Shown piece by piece: positions 42,684-52,932 of a DNA stretch of 64,000 nt (its first letter is position 1; each line of letters starts with the position of its first letter). The DNA is from Alphaproteobacteria bacterium (GTDB lineage Bacteria; Pseudomonadota; Alphaproteobacteria; Bin95): assembly GCA_020638555.1 (NCBI GenBank), contig JACKII010000002.1, positions 496,001 to 560,000 of the forward strand, given 5' to 3'. A model generated the notes under the pieces. The model saw only the letters and a program-made list of their open reading frames with translations, ran no database searches and was not told the DNA's origin. Made by a program: the position numbers and the translations under genes.

Positions 42684-44738
42684 ATGCCTAAGCTCAAGGT
42701 CGACGGGATCGAGGTCGAGGTGCCGCCCGGCAGCACGGTGCTGCAGGCGTGCGAGGAGGCCGGCAAGGAAATCCCGCGTTTCTGTTACCACCAGCGCCTG
42801 TCCATTGCCGGCAACTGCCGCATGTGCCTGGTCGAGGTGAAGCCCGGACCGCCGAAGCCGCAGGCCTCCTGCGCGCTGCCGGCGATGGACAACCAGGAAG
42901 TGTTCACCGACAGCGAAATGGTCGTGAAGGCCCGCAAGGGCGTCATGGAAATGCTGCTGATCAACCACCCGCTCGACTGCCCGATCTGCGACCAGGGCGG
43001 CGAGTGCGATCTGCAGGACCAGGCGCTGTATTACGGCATGGACCATTCGCGCTATGCCGAGAACAAGCGCGCGGTGACCGACAAATACATGGGCCCGCTG
43101 ATCAAGACGATCATGACCCGCTGCATCCACTGCACCCGCTGCGTGCGCTTCGTGGACGAGGTGGCGGGCGTGCCGACCATCGGCGCGCTGGGCCGCGGCG
43201 GCGACATGGAAATCACCACGCTGGAACAGGCGGTTGCTTCCGAGCTTTCGGGCAATGTCATCGACCTCTGCCCGGTCGGCGCGCTGACCTCCAAGCCCTA
43301 TTCCTTCCATGCCCGCCCCTGGGAGTTGACCAAGACCCAGAGCGTGGACGTGCACGACGCCATGGGCGCCGCCATCCGCATCGACTCGCGCTCCGGCGAG
43401 GTGCTGCGCGTGCTGCCGCGCCTGAACGAGGACGTGAACGAGGAATGGTTGGGCGACAAGTCGCGCTTCGCCTGTGACGGCCTGAAGCGCCAGCGCCTCG
43501 ACCGCCCCTATGTGCGCAAGGACGGCAAGCTGCAGGCGGCGTCGTGGGCCGAAGCATTGCAGACCGTGGCGGCGAAGCTGAAAGCCACCGACCCGGCCAA
43601 GGTCGGCGCCATCGCGGGCGACCTCGCGGATTGCGAAAGCGTCTTCGCACTCAAAGGCTTGCTGGACGGTCTTGGCGCAACCTCCATGGATTGCCGCCAG
43701 GATGGCGCCGCCGTGGATGCGTCCTGCCGCGCCGGCTATATCCTGAACACCGGCCTGGCCGGGATCGACCAGGCCGATGCGCTGTTGCTGATCGGCACCA
43801 ACCCGCGGGTCGAGGCGCCGGTCTGGAATGCCCGGATCCGCAAGGCCTGGCTGGACAATCGCCTGACGGTCGGCGTGATCGGAGAGAATGCCGATCTGAC
43901 CTATGATTACAGCTATTTGGGCGCTGGCGCTCAGACCTTGCAGCAGGTGGCGGACGGCACCCATGCCTTCGCGCAGGTGCTGCGGGATGCGGAGCGGCCG
44001 CTGATCGTCATCGGCCAGGGCGCGCTCGCCCGGCCGGACGGCGCGGCGGTGCTGGCCGCGGCGCGGGCCGTGGCCGAGACCTATGCCGGCGGCCGCGATG
44101 GCTTCGGCATGCTGCACACGGCGGCGGGCCGGGTCGGCGCGCTCGACCTGGGCTTCGTGCCGGGCGAGGGCGGCCGCGACACGGCCGGCATTCTCGACGG
44201 TGTGGCCGGCGGCGAGATCGAACTGGTGTTCCTGCTGGGCGCGGACGAGATCGACGCCGCCAGGCTCGCCAACGCCTTCGTCGTCTACCAGGGCCATCAC
44301 GGCGACCAGGGCGCCCATGCGGCGGACGTGATCCTGCCGGGCGCCGCCTATACCGAGAAGGACGCCACCTACGTCAACACGGAGGGCCGGCCGCAGCGGG
44401 GCTATCGCGCGATCTTCCCGCCGGGCGACGCGCGCGAGGACTGGGCCATCGTCCGGGCGCTGTCCGGTGCGCTGGGCGCGCCGCTGCCGTTCGACACGCT
44501 GGAGGCCTTGCGCGCGGCCATGGCCGAAGCGGTGCCGCATCTGGGCGCGGTCGACCGGGTGTCCGAGGCCGACTGGGGCGCCTTCGGTGCGGCGGGCGAC
44601 ATGAGCGACGCGCCGTTTGCCTCGCCGGTGCGAAGCTATTACCACACGAACCCGATTGCGCGCGCCTCCCAGACCATGGCGCGCTGCATCGAGGAATTGC
44701 AGCCCGCTGCGACAGAGGCGACCGGCACCGATGGATAA
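42684..44738 (+). CDS. nuoG: NADH-quinone oxidoreductase subunit G
   Basis: The 684-residue 75-kDa subunit has the short alphaproteobacterial/mitochondrial type length. N1b ligands are in FCYHQRLSIAGNCRMC, N5 in HPLDCPICDQGGECDLQ and N4 in RCIHCTRCVRF. The C-terminal part is the molybdopterin-enzyme-like domain without the cofactor. Its end overlaps nuoH by 8 bp. A very long open frame antisense to it is not a gene. Confidence 0.96.
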   Translation: MPKLKVDGIEVEVPPGSTVLQACEEAGKEIPRFCYHQRLSIAGNCRMCLVEVKPGPPKPQASCALPAMDNQEVFTDSEMVVKARKGVMEMLLINHPLDCPICDQGGECDLQDQALYYGMDHSRYAENKRAVTDKYMGPLIKTIMTRCIHCTRCVRFVDEVAGVPTIGALGRGGDMEITTLEQAVASELSGNVIDLCPVGALTSKPYSFHARPWELTKTQSVDVHDAMGAAIRIDSRSGEVLRVLPRLNEDVNEEWLGDKSRFACDGLKRQRLDRPYVRKDGKLQAASWAEALQTVAAKLKATDPAKVGAIAGDLADCESVFALKGLLDGLGATSMDCRQDGAAVDASCRAGYILNTGLAGIDQADALLLIGTNPRVEAPVWNARIRKAWLDNRLTVGVIGENADLTYDYSYLGAGAQTLQQVADGTHAFAQVLRDAERPLIVIGQGALARPDGAAVLAAARAVAETYAGGRDGFGMLHTAAGRVGALDLGFVPGEGGRDTAGILDGVAGGEIELVFLLGADEIDAARLANAFVVYQGHHGDQGAHAADVILPGAAYTEKDATYVNTEGRPQRGYRAIFPPGDAREDWAIVRALSGALGAPLPFDTLEALRAAMAEAVPHLGAVDRVSEADWGAFGAAGDMSDAPFASPVRSYYHTNPIARASQTMARCIEELQPAATEATGTDG

Positions 44739-45765
44739 CGCCATGGAACTCGGTTTTTGGGCCGGCTATGTCTGGCCCGGCATCATCATCGTCGCGCAGA
44801 TCCTGGCCGTCGTGCTGGCGCTTCTGGGGGCGGTGGCCTATCTGACCCTGGCCGAGCGCAAGGTCATCGCGGCCATGCAATTGCGCAAGGGGCCGAACGT
44901 GGTCGGCGCCTTCGGTCTGCTGCAACCGATTGCCGACGGCCTGAAGCTGTTCGCCAAGGAAACCATCATTCCGACCGGCGCGAACCGGTTTCTGTTCATC
45001 GTCGCGCCGATCCTGACCTTCCTGCTGGCCGTGGTGGCCTGGGCCGTCATTCCCCTGGACAAGGGCTGGGTGATCGCGGACATCAATGTCGGCGTGCTCT
45101 ACCTCTTCGCGATCTCGTCGCTGGGCGTCTATGGCATCATCATCGCCGGCTGGGCCTCGAACTCGCGCTATCCGTTCCTGGGCGCGTTGCGCTCGGCGGC
45201 GCAGATGGTCAGCTACGAGGTCTCGATCGGCTTCGTCATCATCACCGTGCTGCTGTGCGTCGGCTCGCTGAATCTGTCGAAGATCGTCGAGGCGCAACGG
45301 GGCCTGTGGTTCTGCGTGCCGCTGCTGCCGATGTTCATCATCTACTACATCTCGGCCCTGGCCGAGACCAACCGCGCCCCCTTCGACCTGCCGGAGGCCG
45401 AGGCGGAACTGGTATCCGGCTACAATGTCGAATACTCGGCCATGGCGTTCGCGTTGTTCTTCCTCGGCGAATACGCCAATATGATCCTGATGAGCGGCAT
45501 GGGCACCATCCTGTTCCTGGGCGGGTGGTTGCCGATCATCGACGTGGCGCCCTTCAACTGGATCCCGGGCATTTTCTGGTTCCTGGCCAAGACCTGCGTG
45601 CTGCTGTTCGGCTTCCTCTGGGTGCGCGCCACCTTCCCGCGCTACCGCTACGACCAGTTGATGCGGCTCGGCTGGAAGGTGTTTCTGCCCTTCACCCTGT
45701 TCTGGGTGATCCTGACCGCGGGCGTTCTCGTCGCCTTCGGTTGGGTTCCGAACCCAGGCGTATAG
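44731..45765 (+). CDS. nuoH: NADH-quinone oxidoreductase subunit H
   Basis: The start at 44731 (MDNAMELGFWAGYV), within the nuoG end, gives 344 residues and about eight membrane helices. ERKVIAAMQLRKGPNVVG (about 47-64) and AETNRAPFDLPEAEAELVSG are the NuoH signatures; the acidic residues form part of the E-channel next to quinone. Confidence 0.96.
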   Translation: MDNAMELGFWAGYVWPGIIIVAQILAVVLALLGAVAYLTLAERKVIAAMQLRKGPNVVGAFGLLQPIADGLKLFAKETIIPTGANRFLFIVAPILTFLLAVVAWAVIPLDKGWVIADINVGVLYLFAISSLGVYGIIIAGWASNSRYPFLGALRSAAQMVSYEVSIGFVIITVLLCVGSLNLSKIVEAQRGLWFCVPLLPMFIIYYISALAETNRAPFDLPEAEAELVSGYNVEYSAMAFALFFLGEYANMILMSGMGTILFLGGWLPIIDVAPFNWIPGIFWFLAKTCVLLFGFLWVRATFPRYRYDQLMRLGWKVFLPFTLFWVILTAGVLVAFGWVPNPGV

Positions 45766-45779
45766 GAGCGCTGCGCAAG

Positions 45780-46268
45780 ATGAGCTTTTTCGACCGCACT
45801 GCTCGCGGCTTTCTGCTGTCCGAATTGATCGAGGGCATGGTCCTGACCTTTCGGTACATGTTCAAGCCCAAGGTCACGCTGAACTATCCCTATGAGAAAG
45901 GGCCGCTGTCGCCCCGGTTCCGCGGCGAGCACGCGCTGCGCCGCTACCCGAACGGCGAGGAGCGCTGCATCGCCTGCAAACTCTGCGAGGCGGTGTGCCC
46001 GGCCCAGGCCATCACCATCGAGGCCGAACCGCGCGACGACGGCTCGCGGCGGACCACGCGCTACGACATCGACATGACCAAGTGCATTTATTGCGGCTTC
46101 TGTCAGGAAGCGTGTCCGGTCGATGCCATTGTCGAGGGGCCGAATTTCGAGTTCGCGACCGAGACCCGCGAGGAGCTGATGTACGACAAGCAGAAGCTTC
46201 TGGACAACGGCGACCGGTGGGAGAGCGCCATCGCCCGCGCCCTCGAAGCCGACGCGCCGTATCGTTGA
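45780..46268 (+). CDS. nuoI: NADH-quinone oxidoreductase subunit I
   Basis: 162 residues from the ATG at 45780, 14 bp after nuoH. Two ferredoxin-type motifs CIACKLCEAVCPAQAI and CIYCGFCQEACPVDAI hold clusters N6a and N6b. The N-terminal amphipathic region (FFDRTARGFLLSELIEG) lies on the membrane. Confidence 0.97.
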   Translation: MSFFDRTARGFLLSELIEGMVLTFRYMFKPKVTLNYPYEKGPLSPRFRGEHALRRYPNGEERCIACKLCEAVCPAQAITIEAEPRDDGSRRTTRYDIDMTKCIYCGFCQEACPVDAIVEGPNFEFATETREELMYDKQKLLDNGDRWESAIARALEADAPYR

Positions 46269-46293
46269 GGCCGGGGACGAAGAGAGACATTCC

Positions 46294-46905
46294 ATGATCA
46301 TCCCGGCTATTGCCTTCTATGTCTTCGCGGCGATCACCATCATCTCCGGATTGATGGTGGTGACGGCGCGCAATCCGGTGCACTCCGTGCTCTGGCTGAT
46401 CCTCGCCTTCTTCAACGCCGCCGGCCTGTTCGTGCTGATGGGCGCGGAGTTCCTGGCGATGGTGCTGGTCATCGTCTATGTCGGCGCGGTGGCGGTGCTG
46501 TTCCTGTTCGTCGTCATGATGCTGAACGTGAACTTCCAGGGCCTGCGCCAGGGCGCCACCAACTACGCCATGATCGGCGGTCTGGTGGGCGTCATCCTGT
46601 TGCTGGAACTGGTGTTCCTGATCGGCTCGACGGCGGCGCTGCCGGAGGGGCTGGCGGGCTCGGTGCCGACGCCGGCGTTCGACGTGATGGACAACACCCA
46701 CGCCCTCGGCCACGTGCTCTACACCGACTATTTCTACCTGTTCCAGGCGGCGGGTCTGGTGTTGCTGGTCGCGATGATCGGCGCGATCGTGCTGACCCAC
46801 CGCCAGCGCGAAGGCGTGCGCAAGCAGCGGATCGTCAATCAGTTGGACCGCCACCCCCGCGATACGGTGGAAGTGGTCAAGGTCCAGACCGGTCAAGGCG
46901 TGTAG
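46294..46905 (+). CDS. nuoJ: NADH-quinone oxidoreductase subunit J
   Basis: 203 residues, five membrane helices in the first 170 (ITIISGLMVVTARNPVHSVLW, then FLAMVLVIVYVGAVAVLFLFVVMML with the pi-bulge helix VYVGAVAVLF). The polar C-terminal 35 residues are unconserved. Contributes to the E-channel. Confidence 0.95.
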   Translation: MIIPAIAFYVFAAITIISGLMVVTARNPVHSVLWLILAFFNAAGLFVLMGAEFLAMVLVIVYVGAVAVLFLFVVMMLNVNFQGLRQGATNYAMIGGLVGVILLLELVFLIGSTAALPEGLAGSVPTPAFDVMDNTHALGHVLYTDYFYLFQAAGLVLLVAMIGAIVLTHRQREGVRKQRIVNQLDRHPRDTVEVVKVQTGQGV

Positions 46906-46916
46906 GGGAGAGAGAC

Positions 46917-47228
46917 ATGCTCGAGATCGGGCTCGCCCATTATCTGGTCGTGGCGGCCGTGCTGTTTGTGCTCGGCATCTTCGGCATATTCCTGAACCGA
47001 CGGAACGTCATCGTCATCCTGATGTCGATCGAACTGATCCTGCTGGCGGTGAACATCAACTTCGTCGCCTTCTCCGCCCATCTGGGCGATCTGGCGGGCC
47101 AGGTGTTCGTGATGTTCATCCTCACCGTCGCCGCTGCGGAGGCCGCCATCGGGCTGGCGATCCTGGTGGTGTATTTCCGCAACCGCGGCTCCATCGCGGT
47201 CGACGACATCAACCTGATGAAGGGCTAA
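46917..47228 (+). CDS. nuoK: NADH-quinone oxidoreductase subunit K
   Basis: 103 residues, three helices. The membrane Glu residues needed for proton transfer are in MSIELILLAVNINFVAF and AAAEAAIGLAILV. Starts 11 bp after nuoJ with a ggggagagag site and ends 1 bp before nuoL. Confidence 0.96.
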   Translation: MLEIGLAHYLVVAAVLFVLGIFGIFLNRRNVIVILMSIELILLAVNINFVAFSAHLGDLAGQVFVMFILTVAAAEAAIGLAILVVYFRNRGSIAVDDINLMKG

Positions 47229-47229
47229 G

Positions 47230-49161
47230 ATGTATTCGCTCGCAATCTTCCTGCCGCTGCTGGGCGCGATCATCGCCGGCTTTTTCGGCCGCGCCATCGG
47301 CGACAAGGCCTCGCAATGGGTCACCTGCGGCCTGGTGATCGCCTCGGCGGTGATCTCCGTGATCGCCTTCGTCGACATCGCGCTCGGCGGCAACAGCCAC
47401 ACCGCCGACCTGGCGACCTGGATCAGTTCCGGCACGCTGGAGGCGCACTGGGCGCTGCGCTTCGACACGCTCACCGCCGTCATGCTGGTGGTGGTGACCG
47501 TGGTCAGCGCCTGCGTGCATGTCTACTCCATCGGCTACATGCACCACGATCACAGCATTCCGCGGTTCATGGCCTATCTGTCGCTGTTCACCTTCTCCAT
47601 GCTGATGCTGGTGACGAGCGACAACCTCCTGCAGCTGTTCTTCGGCTGGGAGGGCGTGGGCGTCTGCTCCTATCTGCTGATCGGCTTCTGGTATGACCGG
47701 CCCAGCGCCAACGCGGCGGCGATCAAGGCGTTCGTGGTCAACCGCGTCGGCGATTTCGGCTTCGCGCTCGGCATTGTCGGCTGCTACATGCTGTTCGACA
47801 GCATTTCGTTCGACACGATCTTCCACAACGCGCCGGAAATGGCGTCGCACACGCTCACCTTCATCGGCATCCAGTTCCCGGCGCTGGAAATCCTTTGCTT
47901 CCTGCTGTTCATCGGCGCCATGGGCAAGTCGGCCCAGCTCGGCCTGCACACCTGGCTGCCGGACGCGATGGAGGGCCCGACCCCGGTCAGCGCCCTGATC
48001 CACGCCGCCACCATGGTGACCGCCGGCGTGTTCCTGGTCGCGCGCATGTCGCCGGTCTTCGAGTACGCGCCGAACACGCTGGCCTTCGTCGCCTTCATCG
48101 GTGCGTCCACCGCGTTCTTCGCGGCGACCATCGGGCTGGTGCAGACCGATATCAAGCGGGTGATCGCCTATTCGACCTGTTCGCAGCTCGGCTACATGTT
48201 CTTCGCCTGCGGCGTCAGCGCCTATCCGGCGGCGATTTTCCACCTGATGACGCACGCCTTCTTCAAGGCGCTGCTGTTCCTTGGCGCCGGCAGCGTGATC
48301 CACGCCATGTCGGACGAGCAGGACATGCGCAAGATGGGCGGCATCTGGCGCTATATCAAAAAGACCTACATCCTGATGTGGATCGGCTCGCTGGCGCTGG
48401 CCGGGATTCCGTTCTTTGCCGGCTATTTCTCCAAGGACATGATCCTGGAGAGCGCGTTCGGCTCCGGCTCGACCGTCGGCGGGCTCGCCTATGTGCTGGG
48501 CGTGCTGGCGGCGTGCATGACCGCGTTCTATTCCTGGCGTCTGCTGTTCATGACCTTCCATGGCGAGCCGCAGGCGGACGAGAAGGTGATGGCGCACGTG
48601 CACGAGTCGCCGCCGGTCATGCTGGTGCCGCTCTACGTGCTGGCGGCGGGCGCGGTGTTCTCCGGCCTGTTGTTCGCGGGCATGATGGTCGGCGACGACT
48701 ATCACGACTTCTGGGGTCACTCGATCCTGATCCTGGAACAGCATCCGGCCATGCACGCGGCGCACAGCGTGCCGCTCTGGGCCAAGCTGCTGCCGCTGGT
48801 GCTGTCGCTGTTCGGCGTCTGGCTGGCCTATGTGCTCTATATCCGCAACCGGGCGGCGCTGGCCGACCTGGCGGCGCATGCCAAGGGCCTGCACGCCTTC
48901 CTGCTGAACAAATGGTATTTCGACGAGTTGTACGATGCGGTGTTCGTCCGCTCGGCCCGTTGGATCGGCCGGCTGTTCTGGAAGGGCGGCGACGGTCGGA
49001 TCATCGACGGATTTGGCCCGAACGGCATTGCCGCGCGGGTGATCGAGGCGGCGCGCGGCGCCAGCCGTCTGCAAAGCGGTTATGTCTACCACTACGCGTT
49101 TGCGATGCTGATCGGCGTGGTGCTGTTGCTGACCTGGTATTTCGGCCAAGCGGGAGCGTGA
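47230..49161 (+). CDS. nuoL: NADH-quinone oxidoreductase subunit L
   Basis: 643 residues. This is the distal antiporter-like subunit with about 16 helices, including the long lateral helix near the C-terminus. Signature WEGVGVCSYLLIGFWY carries the key Glu, HAATMVTAGVFL the proton-channel region and GIPFFAGYFSKD the C-terminal part. Confidence 0.96.
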   Translation: MYSLAIFLPLLGAIIAGFFGRAIGDKASQWVTCGLVIASAVISVIAFVDIALGGNSHTADLATWISSGTLEAHWALRFDTLTAVMLVVVTVVSACVHVYSIGYMHHDHSIPRFMAYLSLFTFSMLMLVTSDNLLQLFFGWEGVGVCSYLLIGFWYDRPSANAAAIKAFVVNRVGDFGFALGIVGCYMLFDSISFDTIFHNAPEMASHTLTFIGIQFPALEILCFLLFIGAMGKSAQLGLHTWLPDAMEGPTPVSALIHAATMVTAGVFLVARMSPVFEYAPNTLAFVAFIGASTAFFAATIGLVQTDIKRVIAYSTCSQLGYMFFACGVSAYPAAIFHLMTHAFFKALLFLGAGSVIHAMSDEQDMRKMGGIWRYIKKTYILMWIGSLALAGIPFFAGYFSKDMILESAFGSGSTVGGLAYVLGVLAACMTAFYSWRLLFMTFHGEPQADEKVMAHVHESPPVMLVPLYVLAAGAVFSGLLFAGMMVGDDYHDFWGHSILILEQHPAMHAAHSVPLWAKLLPLVLSLFGVWLAYVLYIRNRAALADLAAHAKGLHAFLLNKWYFDELYDAVFVRSARWIGRLFWKGGDGRIIDGFGPNGIAARVIEAARGASRLQSGYVYHYAFAMLIGVVLLLTWYFGQAGA

Positions 49162-49165
49162 TCCG

Positions 49166-50701
49166 GTGACCGGTATCCCCTTGTTATCGCTCACGATCTT
49201 CCTTCCGCTGATCGGTGCGTTGTTCATTCTGTTCGTCCGGGGCGACGAACAGACCGTGGCCCGCAACGCCCGTTATGTGGCGTTGTGGACCAGCGTGGTG
49301 ACCTTCGTCGTCTCGTTGTTCCTCTGGTTCGGGTTCAAGCCCGGCACGGCGGAATTCCAGTTCCTGGAAGAGCACCAGTGGTTCCCCGAGTTCAACATCG
49401 CCTACCGGGTGGGCATTGACGGCATCAGCCTGTTCTTCGTCCTGCTGTCGACCCTGCTGACGCCGATCTGCGTGCTGGCGTCCTGGGAGTCGATCAAGTC
49501 CCGGGTGAAGGAATACATGATCGCCTTTCTCGTGCTCGAGACCTTCATGGTCGGCATGTTCTGCGCGCTCGATTTCTTTGCCTTCTACGTCTTCTTCGAG
49601 GGCGTGCTGATCCCGATGTTCCTGATCATCGGCGTCTGGGGCGGCGGCAATCGCATCTACGCGGCGTTCAAGTTCTTCCTCTATACGTTCCTGGGCTCGG
49701 TCCTGATGCTGATCGCGATCCTGGCCATGTACTGGGACGTGGGCAGCGCCAGCATTCCGGCGGCGTTGCAGCACACCTTCTCGCCGGCCATGCAGCCCTG
49801 GCTCTGGATCGCCTTCTTCGCCTCGTTCGCGGTGAAGATGCCGATGTGGCCGGTTCACACCTGGTTGCCGGATGCGCACGTGGAGGCGCCGACCGCCGGC
49901 TCGGTCATTCTGGCGGGCGTGCTCCTGAAGATGGGCGGCTACGGCTTCCTGCGCTTCTCGATCCCGATGTTCCCGCTGGCCTCGGCCGACTTCGCGCCGC
50001 TGGTCTATGGCCTCTCGTGTGTCGCCGTCATCTACACCTCGCTGGTGGCGCTGGCGCAGGAGGACATGAAGAAGCTGATCGCCTATTCGTCGGTCGCGCA
50101 TATGGGCTTCGTCACCATCGGCCTGTTCACCATGAACCAGCAGGGCGTCGAGGGCGCGGTGTTCCAGATGCTCTCGCACGGCGTGGTGTCGGGCGCGCTC
50201 TTCCTCTGCGTGGGCGTGGTCTATGACCGGCTGCACACACGCGAGATCGCGCGCTATGGCGGCCTGGTGCACAACATGCCGAAATACGCCTTCGTCTTCA
50301 TGGTGTTCACCATGGCGAGCGTCGGCCTGCCGTCGACCAGCGGTTTCGTCGGCGAGTTCCTGGTGCTGGCCGGCGCCTTCCAGGACAACACCTGGGTGGC
50401 GGCGCTGGCCGCGACCGGGTTGATCCTGGGTGCCGCCTACATGCTCTATCTCTACCGCCGGGTGATTTTCGGCCGGCTGGAGAAAGAGGACCTCAAATCC
50501 CTGCTGGACCTGAACTGGCGCGAAGTCGGCATCATGGTGCCGCTGGTGGTGCTGGTGTTCTGGATGGGCATTTATCCGTCCAGCTTCCTGAAACTGATCA
50601 ATCCCTCGGTGACCGCCGTGGTGGAACAGACCACTCATGCGCTGGAGGCGAGAGCCGCCGGCATTCCCGAAGCCGCCGCCGCCGCCAGCGGCCATCACTA
50701 A
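49166..50701 (+). CDS. nuoM: NADH-quinone oxidoreductase subunit M
   Basis: The GTG at 49166 gives 511 residues, 4 bp after nuoL. Antiporter-like, about 14 helices; FFEGVLIPMFLIIGVWGG contains the conserved Glu and FAVKMPMWPVHTWLPDAHVEAPT the channel Lys. The C-terminus is an Ala-rich tail. Confidence 0.96.
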   Translation: MTGIPLLSLTIFLPLIGALFILFVRGDEQTVARNARYVALWTSVVTFVVSLFLWFGFKPGTAEFQFLEEHQWFPEFNIAYRVGIDGISLFFVLLSTLLTPICVLASWESIKSRVKEYMIAFLVLETFMVGMFCALDFFAFYVFFEGVLIPMFLIIGVWGGGNRIYAAFKFFLYTFLGSVLMLIAILAMYWDVGSASIPAALQHTFSPAMQPWLWIAFFASFAVKMPMWPVHTWLPDAHVEAPTAGSVILAGVLLKMGGYGFLRFSIPMFPLASADFAPLVYGLSCVAVIYTSLVALAQEDMKKLIAYSSVAHMGFVTIGLFTMNQQGVEGAVFQMLSHGVVSGALFLCVGVVYDRLHTREIARYGGLVHNMPKYAFVFMVFTMASVGLPSTSGFVGEFLVLAGAFQDNTWVAALAATGLILGAAYMLYLYRRVIFGRLEKEDLKSLLDLNWREVGIMVPLVVLVFWMGIYPSSFLKLINPSVTAVVEQTTHALEARAAGIPEAAAAASGHH

Positions 50702-50717
50702 GGAGGCAGTGCGAGAC

Positions 50718-52145
50718 ATGTCTTGGACCGTAGCCCTGCCCGAAGTGGTGTTGGCCGTCGGCGTCATGGCGATGCTGATGCTGGGCGTTTTCCGCGGCAA
50801 TGGCGCGACCGGCCTTGTGGCCGTATTGTCGTCGGTGTTGCTGCTGGTCGTGCTCGGCCTCAGCACCATGGGCGAGAACGGCATCGCCTTCGGCGGCCTG
50901 TTCGTCGAGAACAGCTTCACCGGGTTCGTGAAAGTGCTGATCCTGGTGGCCAGCGCCGTCGCCATCATCATGGCCATGGACTTCTTCCGGCGCGAAGGCC
51001 TGGAGCGGTTCGAATATCCGGTGCTGATGCTCACCGCGACGCTCGGCATGCTGCTGATGGTGTCGGCGAACGACTTCATCGCGCTCTATATGGGCATCGA
51101 ACTGCAATCGCTGTCGCTTTATGTGCTGGCCGCCTTCCGCCGCGACTCGCTGCGCTCGACCGAGGTCGGCCTGAAGTATTTCGTGCTGGGTGCGCTGTCG
51201 TCGGGCATGCTGCTCTATGGCTGTTCGCTGATCTACGGCTTCAGCGCCCACACCGGCTTCGAGGCCGTGGCAGAGGTGCTGACCGGCGGCGAGACCGTGC
51301 CGCTGGGCGTTGCCGCCGGCATCGTCTTCGTGATCGCCGGCCTGGCCTTCAAGGTGTCGGCGGTGCCGTTCCACATGTGGACGCCGGACGTCTATGAGGG
51401 CGCGCCGACGCCGATCACCGCCTTTTTCGCCGTTGCACCGAAAATCGCCGCCATGGCGCTGTTCGTCCGGGTCCTGTTCGGGCCGTTCGGGCACATGGTC
51501 GATGTCTGGCAGCAGGTGATCGTGTTCATCTCGCTGGCCTCCATGATCATCGGCGCGTTCGCGGCGGTGGCGCAGACCAATATCAAGCGCCTGATGGCCT
51601 ATAGCTCCATCGGCCATATCGGCTATGCCCTGGTCGGTCTGGCGGCGGGCACGCAGGCGGGCGTCAGCGGCGTGCTGATCTATTTCGCGATCTACCTGTT
51701 CATGAATGTCGGCACCTTCGCCTGCATTCTCTCCATGCGCCGCAGCGGCCGCATGGTGGAGGGGATTGCCGATCTGGCCGGCCTTTCGCGCAGCCATCCG
51801 ATGATGGCGGCGGCAATGGCGGCCTTCATGTTCTCCATGGCCGGCGTGCCGCCGCTGGCCGGTTTCTGGGGCAAGCTGTATGTGTTCCAGGCCGCCGTCG
51901 GCGCGCAGCTTTACGTCCTGGCCGTGGTCGGCGTGCTGACCAGCGTGGTGAGCTGCTTCTACTATATCCGCATCGTCAAGCTGATGTATTTCGACGACGC
52001 GGCCGAGGCGCTGGACCGCAATATCGGCAGCGAGATGAAGGCGGTGCTGGCGGTCTGCTCGATCGTGATCCTGCTGTTCATCCTGGTGCCGGGGCCCATC
52101 GCCCAACCGGCGACCGCCGCCGCCGCGGCCCTGTTCGGGGGCTGA
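50718..52145 (+). CDS. nuoN: NADH-quinone oxidoreductase subunit N
   Basis: The start at 50718 (MSWTVALPEVVLAVGV) follows aggagg and gives 475 residues; the frame is open further upstream but only inside nuoM. Family segments are YMGIELQSLSLYVLAAF, FKVSAVPFHMWTPDVYEGAPT and AGVPPLAGFWGKLYVF. Last complex I subunit; birA follows after 7 bp. Confidence 0.96.
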   Translation: MSWTVALPEVVLAVGVMAMLMLGVFRGNGATGLVAVLSSVLLLVVLGLSTMGENGIAFGGLFVENSFTGFVKVLILVASAVAIIMAMDFFRREGLERFEYPVLMLTATLGMLLMVSANDFIALYMGIELQSLSLYVLAAFRRDSLRSTEVGLKYFVLGALSSGMLLYGCSLIYGFSAHTGFEAVAEVLTGGETVPLGVAAGIVFVIAGLAFKVSAVPFHMWTPDVYEGAPTPITAFFAVAPKIAAMALFVRVLFGPFGHMVDVWQQVIVFISLASMIIGAFAAVAQTNIKRLMAYSSIGHIGYALVGLAAGTQAGVSGVLIYFAIYLFMNVGTFACILSMRRSGRMVEGIADLAGLSRSHPMMAAAMAAFMFSMAGVPPLAGFWGKLYVFQAAVGAQLYVLAVVGVLTSVVSCFYYIRIVKLMYFDDAAEALDRNIGSEMKAVLAVCSIVILLFILVPGPIAQPATAAAAALFGG

Positions 52146-52152
52146 GGCGACG

Positions 52153-52905
52153 GTGCCGAACCTGCCGCCCGGCTACCGTGTGACCCGGTTCGAAACCGTC
52201 GGCAGCACCAATGACGAAGCCAAGGCCGCCGCCCGCGCGGGCGCGGTCGATGGTTCGGTGTTCTGGAGCCCGCACCAGAGTGCGGGGCGCGGTACTCATG
52301 GCCGCGACTGGGCGACGCCGCCGGGCAATCTGGCGGTGTCGATCCTGAAACGCCCGCGCATGCCGCTGGCCTTTGCGCCCCAGGCGGCGCTCGTCACCGC
52401 CGTTGCCGTCGCCGAGGCCTTGCCGGAGTTGGGTGTGGCGTCCGACCGCATCCGTCTGAAATGGCCGAACGACGTGCTGGTGGACGGCGCCAAGATCTGC
52501 GGCATCCTGATGGAAGGCGAGGCGGAGGGCGTCGGCACGCGCTGGCTGGTGATCGGCACCGGCCTGAACCTGGTGCATCATCCGGCCGAGACGCGCCATC
52601 CCGCCACCGACCTCGCGGCGCTCGGCCTGTCGGTGACGCCGGAGGCCGCGCTGGCCGCCTATCTGACCGCGTTCGACCGCTGGTGGGGGCGCTGGCGGCG
52701 CTACGATTTCCAGGTGGTCGCCACCGCCTGGGCCGCCCGCACCCTGCACCGGCCGGGCGACCGGCTTACCCTCACCGTCGGACGCGACACGCTGACGGCC
52801 GTCTACCAGGGGCTTGCGCCGGATGGCGCGCTTGTGATCCGGGATGCGGACGGGGTAGAGAAACGAATCGTCTCGGGCGAGATCTTCACCGGATCGCAGA
52901 CCTGA
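52153..52905 (+). CDS. birA: Biotin--[acetyl-CoA-carboxylase] ligase
   Basis: A GTG start at 52153 gives 250 residues of group I type, without the N-terminal HTH repressor domain. ATP/biotin site GRGTHGRDWATPPGNLAVSIL (shown by GRGTHGRDW) and KWPNDVLVDGAKICGILME are present. It would biotinylate carriers such as the small protein at 10403. The gene is co-directional, 7 bp after nuoN, an arrangement common in alphaproteobacteria. Confidence 0.94.
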   Translation: MPNLPPGYRVTRFETVGSTNDEAKAAARAGAVDGSVFWSPHQSAGRGTHGRDWATPPGNLAVSILKRPRMPLAFAPQAALVTAVAVAEALPELGVASDRIRLKWPNDVLVDGAKICGILMEGEAEGVGTRWLVIGTGLNLVHHPAETRHPATDLAALGLSVTPEAALAAYLTAFDRWWGRWRRYDFQVVATAWAARTLHRPGDRLTLTVGRDTLTAVYQGLAPDGALVIRDADGVEKRIVSGEIFTGSQT

Positions 52906-52932
52906 TCCTCAATCGCACGGAAGCCTGTTGCC

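Noticed and set aside
40686..44744. A stop-free antisense frame of over 1300 codons opposite nuoE, nuoF and nuoG
   Set aside because: The plus strand carries clear complex I genes with all cluster ligands; the antisense translation is Arg/Ala/His/Gln-rich without domain resemblance and reflects high GC at third positions.
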